Assembly (NCBI GenBank): GCA_943735955.1
Contig: OX030965.1
Location: 6,882,306-6,946,305, forward strand
Source: Piscicola geometra
Lineage: Eukaryota; Annelida; Clitellata; Hirudinida; Piscicolidae
Direction: 5' to 3'
Length of the DNA stretch: 64,000 nt
Shown here: positions 39,801 to 51,500 of the stretch, piece after piece
Position numbering within the stretch: the first letter of the stretch is position 1
Layout of the letters: each line of letters begins with the position of its first letter
Made by a program: the position numbers and the translations under genes
Notes under the pieces: model-generated
Database searches by the model: none
Seen by the model: only the letters and a program-made list of their open reading frames with translations
What the model was told of the DNA's origin: nothing

Positions 39801-40536
39801 TGGGGTGGCAATGGCGAGATGGATTGTCACTAGTTTTGACACCCGACATTGCTAATTCGCCTAAATTTGACCTGATTTATTTTTTAATTAATACTAATTA
39901 ATCATTTTAAAATGCTAATATCTTCAATTAATAATTTATTACTAAATTTCTTAATTATTCATACCCTAATTGGTCAGAAGGGGGACAGTGAGGAGGGGAG
40001 GAGGATGGCTGAGAAGTACAAGGCGAAGTGGAATGCAGGCACCAGCGAGTCCCGCAAAGTGAAGTACATCAGACAGGCGGTCGAGTTGTACAAGACTTAC
40101 CAGGTACACGCACACACATACACTCATATATACACACATACATACATGCACACATACATACATGCATACATGCACACATACATACATACACACATACATA
40201 CATACATACATACATGCATACATACATACATACATACACACATACATACATACATACATACATACATACATACATACATACATACATACATTCATACATT
40301 CATACATTCATACATACATACATACATACATACATACATACATACATACATACATACATACATACATGCACAAAGGAGGATATGGAGAGGTACTGTCAGA
40401 AGCACAAGTTTGCGATTCCTACCAGGAAGTCTGTGCTGACGAAGGCTGAACAGAAGCTGAAGGATAAGTTCGATGGCAAGCCTGACAACCCGCCCATGTA
40501 ACCCCCTACCACTTCTACCACCACTACTACTACTTA

Positions 40537-40635
<99 letters not shown>

Positions 40636-41346
40636 AACCACCACCACCACCACTACAACCCCACCCCCACAGGAGCGGTTACACGATGTTCTCCAAACAC
40701 ATCTCGTCTCAACTGAGCGACGTTGCGCCATCTTCACGCCTGACTGAATACTCGAAAAGATGGCAACTTCTCAGCGAGGAAGAGCGGGAAGAGTGGAAGC
40801 AACTCTGGCTGAGACAGCAGAAAGAGTACCTGGAACGGCTGGACGCCTACGTGCAAGGCCTGCCCGAGGAGGAGAGGGTGCAGTACGCCAGTGTCTTGAA
40901 CAAGATGAAGAAGAAAAAGAAGGCCGCTAAGGTTTTTGCTGGCGTGGTTTTTTATGGTTATTTCATTTCTGAAATGGGATAGTAATAATAAAAATAATGA
41001 TAATAAGGTCATTGAAATGAGTTTCTTTGTTAAATTCTAGTTCATGTAAATGTAGCGTGGTATTCATTAGTATTCATTAGTTTCATTAGTATTCATTAGT
41101 TTCATTAGTATTCATTAGTTTCATTAGTATTCATTAGTTTCATTAGTATTCATTAGTTTCATTAGTATTCATTAGTTTCATTAGTATTCATTAGTTTCAT
41201 TAGTATTAATTAGTTTCATTAGTATTCATTAGTTTCATTAGTATTCATTAAAGCTTGATGAAACCTTCCAGGTTAAATCCATCAAGGAAGAGCAGGCCCC
41301 CCATGTCGACACTGATGCCGACAGTGACAACACTGGTTCCGTCTAG
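36820..41346 (+). CDS. UBTF: UBF-like nucleolar HMG-box transcription factor
   Basis: Ten exons in phase, 442 residues: 36820-36862, 36943-37008, 37076-37266, 37348-37623, 37763-37827, 39016-39121, 39978-40103, 40376-40497, 40673-40931, 41272-41346. A basic start (RPSKKRKLSVKSIEEEKK) leads to the UBF-specific N-terminal domain (DWEKVEVPGFSAEQCKKRW, then VRKFRTAGEIINDA). HMG box 1 reads PKRPTPPVFIYLNKHR...KKKLKYQKRY; box 2 follows PKLLTPAQLYVNDM; TKAEQKLKDKFDGKPDNPP is a near-exact UBF linker; box 3 is GYTMFSKHI...YSKRWQLLSEEEREEW. Human UBF bends rDNA promoter DNA for RNA polymerase I. This copy has three boxes against five to six in vertebrates and only a short acidic end (HVDTDADSDNTGSV), so it is shorter but otherwise collinear. 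Confidence 0.88.
38120..38590. mobile_element. Candidate MITE-like inverted-repeat element
   Basis: Inside the large UBF intron, a GC-richer block is bounded by imperfect inverted repeats: CGAGCGATGAGT at 38144-38155 has its exact complement ACTCATCGCTCG at 38549-38560, and the flanks (GAGCGAGAGAGAT; CGTTCGCTCGC) are also partly complementary. It has no ORF. A related GC-rich patch with CATGCATTGCAATCAAGC lies at 38768-38830. Family unknown. Confidence 0.35.
40106..40370. repeat. (CATA)n tetranucleotide array before UBF exon
   Basis: CATACATA with CACACATA and TTCATACA variants fills the intron between exons ending 40103 and starting 40376, ending in CATGCACAAAG at the acceptor. Confidence 0.93.
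40512..40660. repeat. (ACT)n then CCA triplet array before UBF exon
   Basis: About 40 ACT triplets followed by CCACCACCACC and CCACCCCCACAG. It occupies nearly the whole intron before the 40673-40931 exon. Confidence 0.93.
41066..41252. repeat. 19-bp minisatellite in the last UBF intron
   Basis: About ten copies of TATTCATTAGTTTCATTAG, ending about 20 bases before the acceptor region of the final exon (41272). Confidence 0.93.
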
Positions 41347-41663
41347 TGACAAAGGTAAAGACATCACGATACATCCACGATTTCAGGCTCTTTAAGAAAA
41401 TACTTTTTAGTTAAAAACTGTTTTAAACACTTTAAAAGATTACTGAGGGAAATTTTAATTGTAATGCGACTGTAACTTGATAACAAGCCACATTTTTCAA
41501 CTTTTGCATTTGTTAGCACTTGCCTGGTTAGCACTTATTTTTAGCGCCTGGCTAAGGTTCATTATTGATTAGTTCATTTATGATTTTTGACAAAAAAGTT
41601 CGCGTGTTCCCTTGGATATCACTCGTAAATATGTTATTCCGACTATTTTAAAAACATTTAATA

Positions 41664-42166
41664 ATGGAGGAGGACATAATCACTCCGAATAGAGAGTACA
41701 ACAGAGAGTACATAGGTATTTTAAATGTATTTTGAGCTATAAAGATTCAACTTCCTAAATTAATTAGATTTATTTACTTAATCAATTAAATTAATTTTAT
41801 TTTAGTTACTAAAAGAGTATATTTCTATAATTTAGATAAAATCTATGAAATTCTCTTTATATTAAACCTAGTTTAGTACCAATAATTAAACATTCTAACT
41901 GGGAAGATGAGCTGGAGGTTGTTGCGTACATCGGTTTGGGCTTTTCCTACCTCTTTCTCCTCTGGATCATCACCATACTGGAGGCTAGCACTGAGACGAG
42001 CAAGTGAGTCTTTTAGCTTTTATAAATTCAATATTATCACAAATTGTAACTATGTATTGCCTTCTTATTTTATTTTTTAATATATTTATTTATTGTTAAT
42101 AGGAGAAAGATAGCCAGCATGCCAAGGGCTTCCTTCAGAGGTCGTGCCAGATCCGTCTTTAATTGA
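41664..42166 (+). CDS. Unrecognised small single-pass membrane protein
   Basis: Three short exons in phase (41664-41715, 41877-42003, 42103-42166) encode 80 residues ending in TGA; no single frame reveals it. The N terminus is acidic/polar (MEEDIITPNREYNREYIVP), followed by HSNWEDELEV, one membrane segment (AYIGLGFSYLFLLWIITI) and a basic Ser/Arg-rich tail (KRKIASMPRASFRGRARS). The negative side before and positive side after the membrane segment suggest an N-out or signal-anchor topology. Splice sites are GT-AG (TTTAG, AATAG acceptors; GTGAGT donor). It follows UBF by 317 bases on the same strand. It resembles small integral membrane (SMIM-type) proteins in size only; I do not recognise a family. 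Confidence 0.6.
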
Positions 42167-42420
42167 AACCACAAACAAAACCATTTAGTTTGAGTCGGGC
42201 AATTAATTAAACACTAATTAATTTAAAATTATTCGTTCGAACTCAAGCTATTAAATTAACAATTAATACAATCACAAGGTGTCTTTTAAACGGCATATTA
42301 AAGAATACTGTTAAAAGAATGACTGAATGAAAGTTCTCTAAAAATATTCTACACAAACATGAATATTTGAAATCAATGCGTTTGAATTATTCAAAGCGAG
42401 ATCAAAATATAAGATAAGCG

Positions 42421-42426
42421 TTTATT
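42421..42426 (-). terminator. Poly(A) signal of the tetraspanin gene
   Basis: TTTATT on plus (AATAAA on minus), 167 bases past the tetraspanin stop codon at 42593. Confidence 0.5.
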
Positions 42427-42592
42427 TTGTTGCTTGGTGTGAATAAAGCAAGAATTGATGTTAGTGCGCTCGTTTGGGTAGGTATGTGTGCATGGATGTG
42501 TGTGTGTGTGCATGAATTTGTATGTGTGCATGGATGTGTATGTGTTAGTGTGTATTTGCATGAATGTTTGTGTGAATGTATTTGTGTGTAGA

Positions 42593-45500
42593 TCAATCGT
42601 ATTCCTCGGTGAATGAAGTCTGCTCTGAGAATTTCTTCTTGATCCTCGAAGCCAGTTGGAAGGACAGCACCACACTTAACATCTAGAAGAAAACAATTTT
42701 GAAAAATGAATTTATAATCAAAACTGATAATTAATTAAAATTAGTTACTCAATTTTCAATAATCTAATTGAAATTTCTATTACATTTGTGGCGATGATGA
42801 GAGAAGAAAGGAGGAAGAAGGGTGTCTGAAGAGAAGAAAGAGTTTCAAGCACTTGGTCGAAGCAGCCCTGCAGACGATTAAGGTCACGTGAGCAATTGTG
42901 TGCAGTCCTTCTCGGGTGCAACTAATCGCCTCAACGAACTAATGAAATAATTAATTTATCGACGCCTTAAAAGACTGCCTAGGAGTTCAGGAATGCAATC
43001 ACGAACTCTGCTTTTGAGTACAGAGTCAGGCGGGTGCTTCGCCAGAAGGGTTTGGATCTGACACAAGTCTCTGGCATTCGCCCTGCTGAATGTCTTGGCC
43101 GATCTGTTGCTCGGGCCGCTACTGAGGTCCTGATGATGATGCTGGGGAGGGGGGTGGTTGCGGCAGCAGCTGCTGGGAACAAAGTTGCCGTCGACGTCTT
43201 TGGAGTGGTTGAACCACGAGCTGGTGAGGAAGTCTGTGTGGCTGTAGACGCCACAGCAGTCGTGCTGTTTGGTGGTTGGGTGTGTTAATAAGGGAAGAAG
43301 GGGTGGTGAAGTGTGGTGCTGTGTGGTTAAATGTGGTGCTGTGTGGTTAAATGTGGTGCTGTGTGGTTGGATGTGGTGCTGGGTGTAAGATGGTTGTTGC
43401 GATAAAGTGGACGGAGTGGTTGAAACTTTTGTTGAAGAGAAAAGAGTTTTGTTGAGTATGTTATTAGAGGTTGGCTGGCTTTTGGACGATGCATTGATTA
43501 GGTCAGAAGTAAAATGTCTGAAAGGTAACATCAAGCTCACAAGGACAAAAGATTCCAAGCATTCAAGGCCAGCACAAAAGTTTTCAATTATTTTTATCTC
43601 TTAAATATTTTTTATTTCGAAGTAAAAAAAGAGAAAAAAAGAAAAGAATTTCTTAGCGAGTATATAGTGTTATACAAGGGTGTGAGCCAAGAGTGTTCGA
43701 GCTATAAAACAGTGTGTAATGAGTGCCATTGTGTATGTAATTCAAAAACTCTGAAATAAAAACAGATGATGCCTGAAAAGAAGAGTTTTATTTTATGCAG
43801 TAACAAAAGGAACGTTAAGAATTAATTCAAGAATAGAATTGGTAGATAAAAAAGAAATATATATCTATTCGAAAAAAGATATTATACTTAAAATTATTTT
43901 AATATAATTTTTGAAACAATCTCAAAAACTATTTGAAGACATTCATGGCGACTTTAAATGAAGACGAAAAAACCGAAAAAATGCAATAAAGAGGCAGTGT
44001 TAAGACAAAGGGAAGCATAAAACAAAGGGGCGGACAAAGGAACCTGGTGCTGAATGTGGTCCCATGTCGAAGTGATGGAGGGGTGGGAGGTGTTGGGGGA
44101 GGCGGTGGAGTTGTAGTGGGTGGTGACGATGTGGTGCAGTTTCCAGCCCATCCACGCTGTTGCCTGTAGAGGGGGGGGGAGGGTGGTGTGGTGGTGGTGG
44201 TGGTGGAATGATTGGTGGTGTGGTGGTGATGTGATGGTGGAATGGTTGGTAGTGTTGTTAGGGGGTGTGGTTGGTAGTATGGTTGGTGGTGTGGTTGGTG
44301 ATGTGGTTGGTAGTGTGGTTGGTGGTGTGGTTGGTGATGTGGTTGGTGATGTGGTTGGTGGTGAGTGGTGCAAAGACGTCTACGCTGGCTGGGTCACGTG
44401 CGTCGAATGGAAGAAGGTCGCATACCCAAGGACATCCTCTATGGCGAGCTGGCTACAGGACAACGTCCAGTTGGTCGCCCGCAACTACGCTTCAAAGACG
44501 TCTGCAAACGCGACCTCAGACTTACGGGTATCGACCCTGGCAGATGGGAAGAGCTAGCAGATGACCGGAGGGGCTGGCGCCAGACTGTCCACAAAGGCAT
44601 CAAAAAGGGCGAGGAAGAACGCAGGCAACATCTGGAATCCCGAAGGCAAAGAAGAAAAATGAGGCACCAGAATCAGGCTCTCGATCCTCCATCCAACTTC
44701 ACCGGCAGTTGCTGCCACAGAGACTGTCGATCCAGGATTGGTCTGCTGAGCCACTCTAGAAGCTGCCGTCAAACAACACATCAGAGCGCTATCATCATCT
44801 CAAGAGATGGATGAATGCCAACAAAAAAAAAGAGTGGTGCATAAAGCGAGTAGAATCTCAGATAAGAGTGAAATGTTGAATTGTGGGTGGGAATTGTGAG
44901 ATAAGAGAGTTTTTTAATATATTTCAAAATAGCTTTGCTGCGAAACTTGCCATTCAATAACTCAAAACGATGCACAATACAAAATCCTTCGAGAGGCAAT
45001 CATGCGTAGTTCTGTGAATTCGTTCATTCATCCGTCTATTCATCCGTCTATCTGTCCATATATCTGTCCATTTATCTGTTCATTTATCTGTCCATTTATC
45101 TGTTCATTTATCTGTCCATTTATCTGTCCATTTATCTGTTCATTTACCTGTCCATTTATCTGTCCATTTATCTGTCCATTTATCTGTCCATTTATCTGTC
45201 CATTTATCTGTCCATTTATCTGTCCATTTATCTGTCCATTTATCTGTCCATTTATCTGTCCATTTATCTGTCCATTTATCTGTCCATTTATCTGTCCATT
45301 TATCTGTCCATTCATCTGTCCATTTATCTGTCCATTTATCTGTCCATTTATCTGTCCATTTATCTGTCCATTTATCTGTCCATTTATCTGTTCATTTATC
45401 TGTCCATTTATCTGTCCATTTATCTGTCCGTTTATCTGTCCATTTATCTGTCCATTTATCTGTCCATTTATCTGTCCATTTATCTGTCCATTTATCTGTC

Positions 45501-48500
45501 CATTTATCTGTCCATTTATCTGTCCATTTATCTGTCCATTTATCTGTCCATTTATCTGTCCATTTATCTGTCCATTTATCTGTCCATTTATCTGTCCATA
45601 TATCTGTCCATTTATCTGTCCATTTATCTGTCCATTTATCTGTCCATTTATCTGTCCATTTATCTGTCCATTTATCTGTTCATTTATCTGTCCATTTATC
45701 TGTCCATTTATCTGTCCATTTATCTGTCCATTTATCTGTCCATTTATCTGTCCATTTATCTGTCCATTTATCTGTCCATTTATCTGTCCATTTATCTGTC
45801 CATTTATCTGTCCATTTATCTGTCCATTTATCTGTCCATTTATCTGTCCATTTATCTGTCCATTTATCTGTCCATTTATCTGTCCATTTATCTGTCCATT
45901 TATCTGTCCATTTATCTGTCCATTTATCTGTCCATTTATCTGTCCATTTATCTGTCCATTTATCTGTCCATTTATCTGTCCATTTATCTGTCCATTTATC
46001 TGTCCATTTATCTGTCCATTTATCTGTCCATTTATCTGTCCATTTATCTGTCCATTTATCTGTCCATCCATCTTTCAATCTATGTATCCATTCTTCTATC
46101 CATTAATTTTTAATTACTTATCCAATCATATATTAATAAATCCATTGATTCCAGGAAGTTTCAATCACTTTCCTTCAATCACTCCATTGTTGTTTCATTC
46201 ATCAAAACCTTGCTTTTTCATTTCGATTCTTTTAATCTTTTGATAATCTTTATCAGCAAAATTCATTTTTTTCCGATCATCTCTTTTTTCATTCATCCAT
46301 ACTCCTTCACTCATCCCTACACAAACCTCTTTTTTGTTGGATAGCAACAGGATGAGAAGGGTCGTCTCGCCGAGGGTGAGAAGGAAAGAAAAGAAGCCGT
46401 GCTGGTGGATGGATGGATGGATGAATAAGTGAATGGATGAGTGGATGAATGAATAAAAAATGAATGAATGAATGAATGAACAGATGGATAAATGAATCAA
46501 TGATTAACAGAATGAATAAATCGTGATTGAATAAATGAGTGAGATGTATAGACGCTAAATAACTCGATTAAAAGATGGATGGCGCGGCAAATGAGGAAAT
46601 AATTTCAATTAATTCAGTCGTGAAAGAGTCAAGAAAGAATAAATGGGTGGAGGTTGGTAGATTAATAGGTGTTAGTTGAGCTATAATGGCTCTTAACCGA
46701 TGCCCTAGTAGTGAGCGCTTCAGTTGCGTGCTTAGGCCCTATACAAAACCACAACTTATTCCTTACTTATCTACTTATTTTTATTTAAAAAAGCAACTAT
46801 CAACTCCAAAATCATGACGTAGAACACATGGCTCCGTAAACATGCAGCCAGCGCCTCTGAAGAGCGCTGTCAGATAAACTCATGGCAAGGCGGTGTCAGC
46901 GATTTTAAACACACGCCATTCCATGCACCTCCATGTGAGCATCCACTCCTTTTTAAATGTATTTTTCCTATAACTTCTGCAACTTCTTCCCCGAAAGTAA
47001 GAATGCAATTTCATGGCTTCAATAACTTAACGTTTTTAAAGTTTTTTAACCGTTCACCAATCCAATCTATTATTTTTTACTCCCCAGAAACTCAATAACT
47101 TGTGTACTTTTCCAATAATATTCTTATTTTCCATTCCCGTCCTAACAAATCAACCATTTGACACCTATCTCCCACTATTTACATGCGTCCATCTTACACC
47201 CTCCTACCTATAGACTATTATAGTCCATAATAGCCTATAATATTCATACTTATTCACCCATCCATCCATCCATTCATCCATCCATCCATTCATCCATCCA
47301 TCCATCCATCCATCCATCCATCCATCCATCCATCCATCCATCCATCCATCCATCCATCCATCCATCCATCCATCCATCCATCCATCCATCCATCCATCCA
47401 TCCATCCATCCATCCATCCATCCATCCATCCATCCATCCATCCATCCATCCATCCATCCATCCATCCATCCATCCATCCATCCATCCATCCATCCATCCA
47501 TCCATCCATCCATCCATCCATCCATCCATCCATCCATCCATCCATCCATCCATCCATCCATCCATCCATCCATCCATCCATCCATCCATCCATCCATCCA
47601 TCCATCCATCCATCCATCCATCCATCCATCCATCCATCCATCCATCCATCCATCCATCCATCCATCCATCCATCCATCCATCCATCCATCCATCCATCCA
47701 TCCATCCATCCATCCATCCATCCATCCATCCATCCATCCATCCATCCATCCATCCATCCATCCATCCATCCATCCATCCATCCATCCATCCATCCATCCA
47801 TCCATCCATCCATCCATCCATCCATCCATCCATCCATCCATCCATCCATCCATCCATCCATCCATCCATCCATCCATCCATCCATCCATCCATCCATCCA
47901 TCCATCCATCCATCCATCCATCCATCCATCCATCCATCCATCCATCCATCCATCCATCCACCCATCCATCCATATTCCTAACGGAGGAGGCATAGTCGAC
48001 TCACGTACCGCGAGTAAATCAAGAGACCCCGTCGTGCACATAAGTAGCAATTAAGGCTTGACCACTCGTCCGTCTGATTGATCGAGCTGCTTCAACTTTT
48101 AAGAAATGCTTTTCTCTTTCCTCCTCTTCCTCTTACACTCCATTTTTTTAAAACTTTTTTTATTTGTTTTTGTAATTGTTTGTTTTGTTCTTTTTTCGCC
48201 CATTTCGTTTTGACTCTGGCATACCTACTAAAAAAAAAACAAAAACAACAAAAACAATCACCAGAACATCAACGCCCCAACAACAAAAAGTTTGAAAAGC
48301 AGCATCTCTCAACGGCGTCACTCGTCTTGGTGACGTCACACCACTTCCGGTCTTCTGAGGATGGCATGACGTAACGTCGATGATTGGTCGCAAAGTAAGC
48401 GCTACAAGATGAAAGGAAGGTGAGGAAGGTTGAGTGAAGAGATTTTAATTGGAGAAAATGAGAGAGAGAGAGTGCTAGGTTAGAGAGGCTAAGAGGCTAA

Positions 48501-51500
48501 ATTGAGAAGGTCAGAAGAGAGAGAAGGATGAGATGAGGGTGACGATGTGATGCTAGAGCTCCACTAAAAAAACCGAAACCGCAACACTAAACTACTAAAC
48601 TTATCACCACCACAACTACACCCTCAACCACCACTACCACCACCGCTCCCAAACACTATACTCATACCCACCACCACCCTCAACCACCCTCAACCACCCT
48701 CCACCACCCTTAACCACCCTCCACCACCCTCAACCACCCTCAACCACCCTCAACCACCTTCAACCACCCTCACCCACCACCATCTTTAACCACCCTCAAC
48801 CACCACCACAACCACCCTCAACCACCCTCAACCACCATCACAACCACCCTCAACCACCACCCTCAACCACCCTTAACCACCACCCTCAACCACCTTCAAC
48901 CACCCACCACCACCCTTAACCACCCCTCAACCACCACCCTCAACCACCACCCTCAACCACCACCCTCAACCACTCTCAACCACCACCCTCAACCACCACC
49001 CTCAACCACCCTCAACCACCACCCTCAACCACCACCCTCAACCACCACCCTCAACCACCCTCAACCACCACCCTCAACCACCACCCTCAACCACCACCCT
49101 CAACCACCACCCTCAACCACCACCCTCAACCACCACCCTCAACCACCACCCCTCAACCACCACCCTCAACCACCACCCTCAACCACCACCCTCAACCACC
49201 CTCAACCACCACCCTCAACCACCACCCCTCAACCACCACCCTCAACCACCACCCTCAACCACCCTCAACCACCACACCCACAAAAGCGAGGAAACAAAGA
49301 CTCTCTGCACATGCTCCACAGCAGCCCAAAAAGCTGACCAAGCACACTGCTGCTGCTGCCAGCAGCAAGGGCAGGGTGGCCGAGGCTGCGTGGTGGTGGT
49401 GGTGGTGGTGGTGGTGGTGGTGGTGGTAAGGGTGGTGGTGGTGGTGGTGGTGATTGTGGTGGTGGTTGTGGTGGTGGTTGTGGTGGTGGTGGTGGTGGTG
49501 GTGGGGGTGGTGTTGGTGGTGGTGGTAGATGTTGGGAAGGGGAGAAATGACAGAATAGATTTGAGGGTTGATGAATAGGTGGGGGGGGGATGAATGAGTA
49601 AATGTGCATGTATTGTTCTATCGAGGTTTGAGTGGATGACTTGCTGTGTAAATTTGAGAATTTGAATTGAATAAAAAACAAGAATAATACAATTAATATG
49701 TAAATAGGCCGACTAATTAGATGGTTATTTATTTGATTATCATGCAAATTAGTTATTAAAAAGATTAAGAAAGAAATTGATCAAAGGAACTACAAGATTC
49801 AACTAATCAGGTATTCAATGCACAGACCATTGAATATGCATGGACCAGTAATGGTGAAGAAATACATTATTAAACAATAGATGCAATGCTCTTGAAGTTA
49901 ATGAAACATTATTGAATATCAATTAAGGGAATTATGTTAATGAGAAGCTTGAATATTGAGGATAATTGATTAATGAATTAATCGACTGAATGATGTGTGA
50001 ATGGTAGAAACTCGAGTGGTTTCATAGAAAAGTTAGTGATTGTGTGAAGGCTACAATTTAAAAAAAGTGAAAGTGAAGTGGATGAAAAAGGCGGGAAAGT
50101 TTAAATGGTTGATGGTGGAAATGATGGATCGATAAATGCAGGGATGCAGAGGTGGATGGATGGATGGATGGATGGATGGATGGATGGATGGATGGATGGA
50201 TGGATGGATGGATGGATGGATGGATGGATGGATGGATGGATGGATGGATGGATGGATGGATGGATGGATGGATGGATGGATGGATGGATGGATGGATGGA
50301 TGGATGGATGGATGGATGGATGGATGGATGGATGGATGGATGGATGGATGGATGGATGGATGGATGGATGGATGGATGGATGGATGGATGGATGGATGGA
50401 TGGATGGATGGATGGATGGATGGATGGATGGATGGATGGATGGATGGATGGATGGATGGATGGATGGATGGATGGATGGATGGATGGATGGATGGATGGA
50501 TGGATGGATGGATGGATGGATGGATGGATGGATGGATGGATGGATGGATGGATGGATGGATGGATGGATGGATGGATGGATGGATGGATGGATGGATGGA
50601 TGGATGGATGGATGGATGGATGGATGGATGGATGGATGGATGGCTGGATAAAATTGAGAGCACTCACAGCTCATCGAGAAACTGAAGATGCTTATGAGCT
50701 GATAAATAAGATTGCTTTTGTTGTTGTTATTGTTTTCATTGTTTTCATTGTTATTATTAAAGTTTGTATTAATTATTTTTTCATTAACATTGTTTTCTGA
50801 GACATCCTCGTCTAAGTAGTTGACAGGATTATCATAATTAATTAATGTATTCTTGATACCTTTATTTTGCATACCATTGTTGTTTTCATTATTATTATTA
50901 TTATTATTGTTGTTGTTGTTCTTATGATGGTGGTCGGAAGTGAAAAGCAAGAGGCTGTAGACCAGCACCACACTGACCAACATCTTTAAAGATTAAAATT
51001 ATTAATCATTATTGATTTAATTAAATAATTTGTCTAAAAAAACACACAAAAACATTGGTCACCATTCATCAAGAAATAAATCCCATACAAATCAATTTTA
51101 AAAAGCATAGAACATTTCACTGATAAACCAATGCCTAAATGAAAGAGAATATAAAGAAGGAGAAGATAGGCGTCTGGCTTGGCAGGGGCGCCGAAGGACC
51201 CGCTCGACCAGTAAGTCATCGTAATTATAAGTTGCAAAGGACTAAATAATTCGTCGCACGCTTTCCGCCTCAGAGCGCCTGTCGCCCGAGCATTTTGCTC
51301 TTCATTAATTTTGGTGTTGGTGGTAGCTGGTGATTACCAGCATCATCATCATCATTCTCGTCATCATCATCATCATCATGAGCATCATCACCATCATCAT
51401 TATCATCATCATCTTCTGGTCATCAATCATTCTTCTTGAAACTTCTAGTACTACTTTTCAGATATTTTGTTTTTGATAATATTTTTATATTTATAATTTT

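Noticed and set aside
42956..43007. Tetraspanin exon reading on through [11 protein letters not shown] to a stop at 42956
   Set aside because: It would truncate the protein before TM4; splicing at 43007 (GTTCGT) to 42867 restores GCF and TM4 in phase.
45002..46243. 413-codon FICP-repeat frame and the antisense GQIN/TDKW frames
   Set aside because: All come from the 12-bp array; there is no unique domain at either end and no splice context.
47204..48050. MDGW and SIHP repeat proteins here and at 50051-50983
   Set aside because: They are translations of (CCAT)n and (GGAT)n. Only the 50668-50983 part on the minus strand is a genuine exon, ending at a GTGAGT donor before the repeat.
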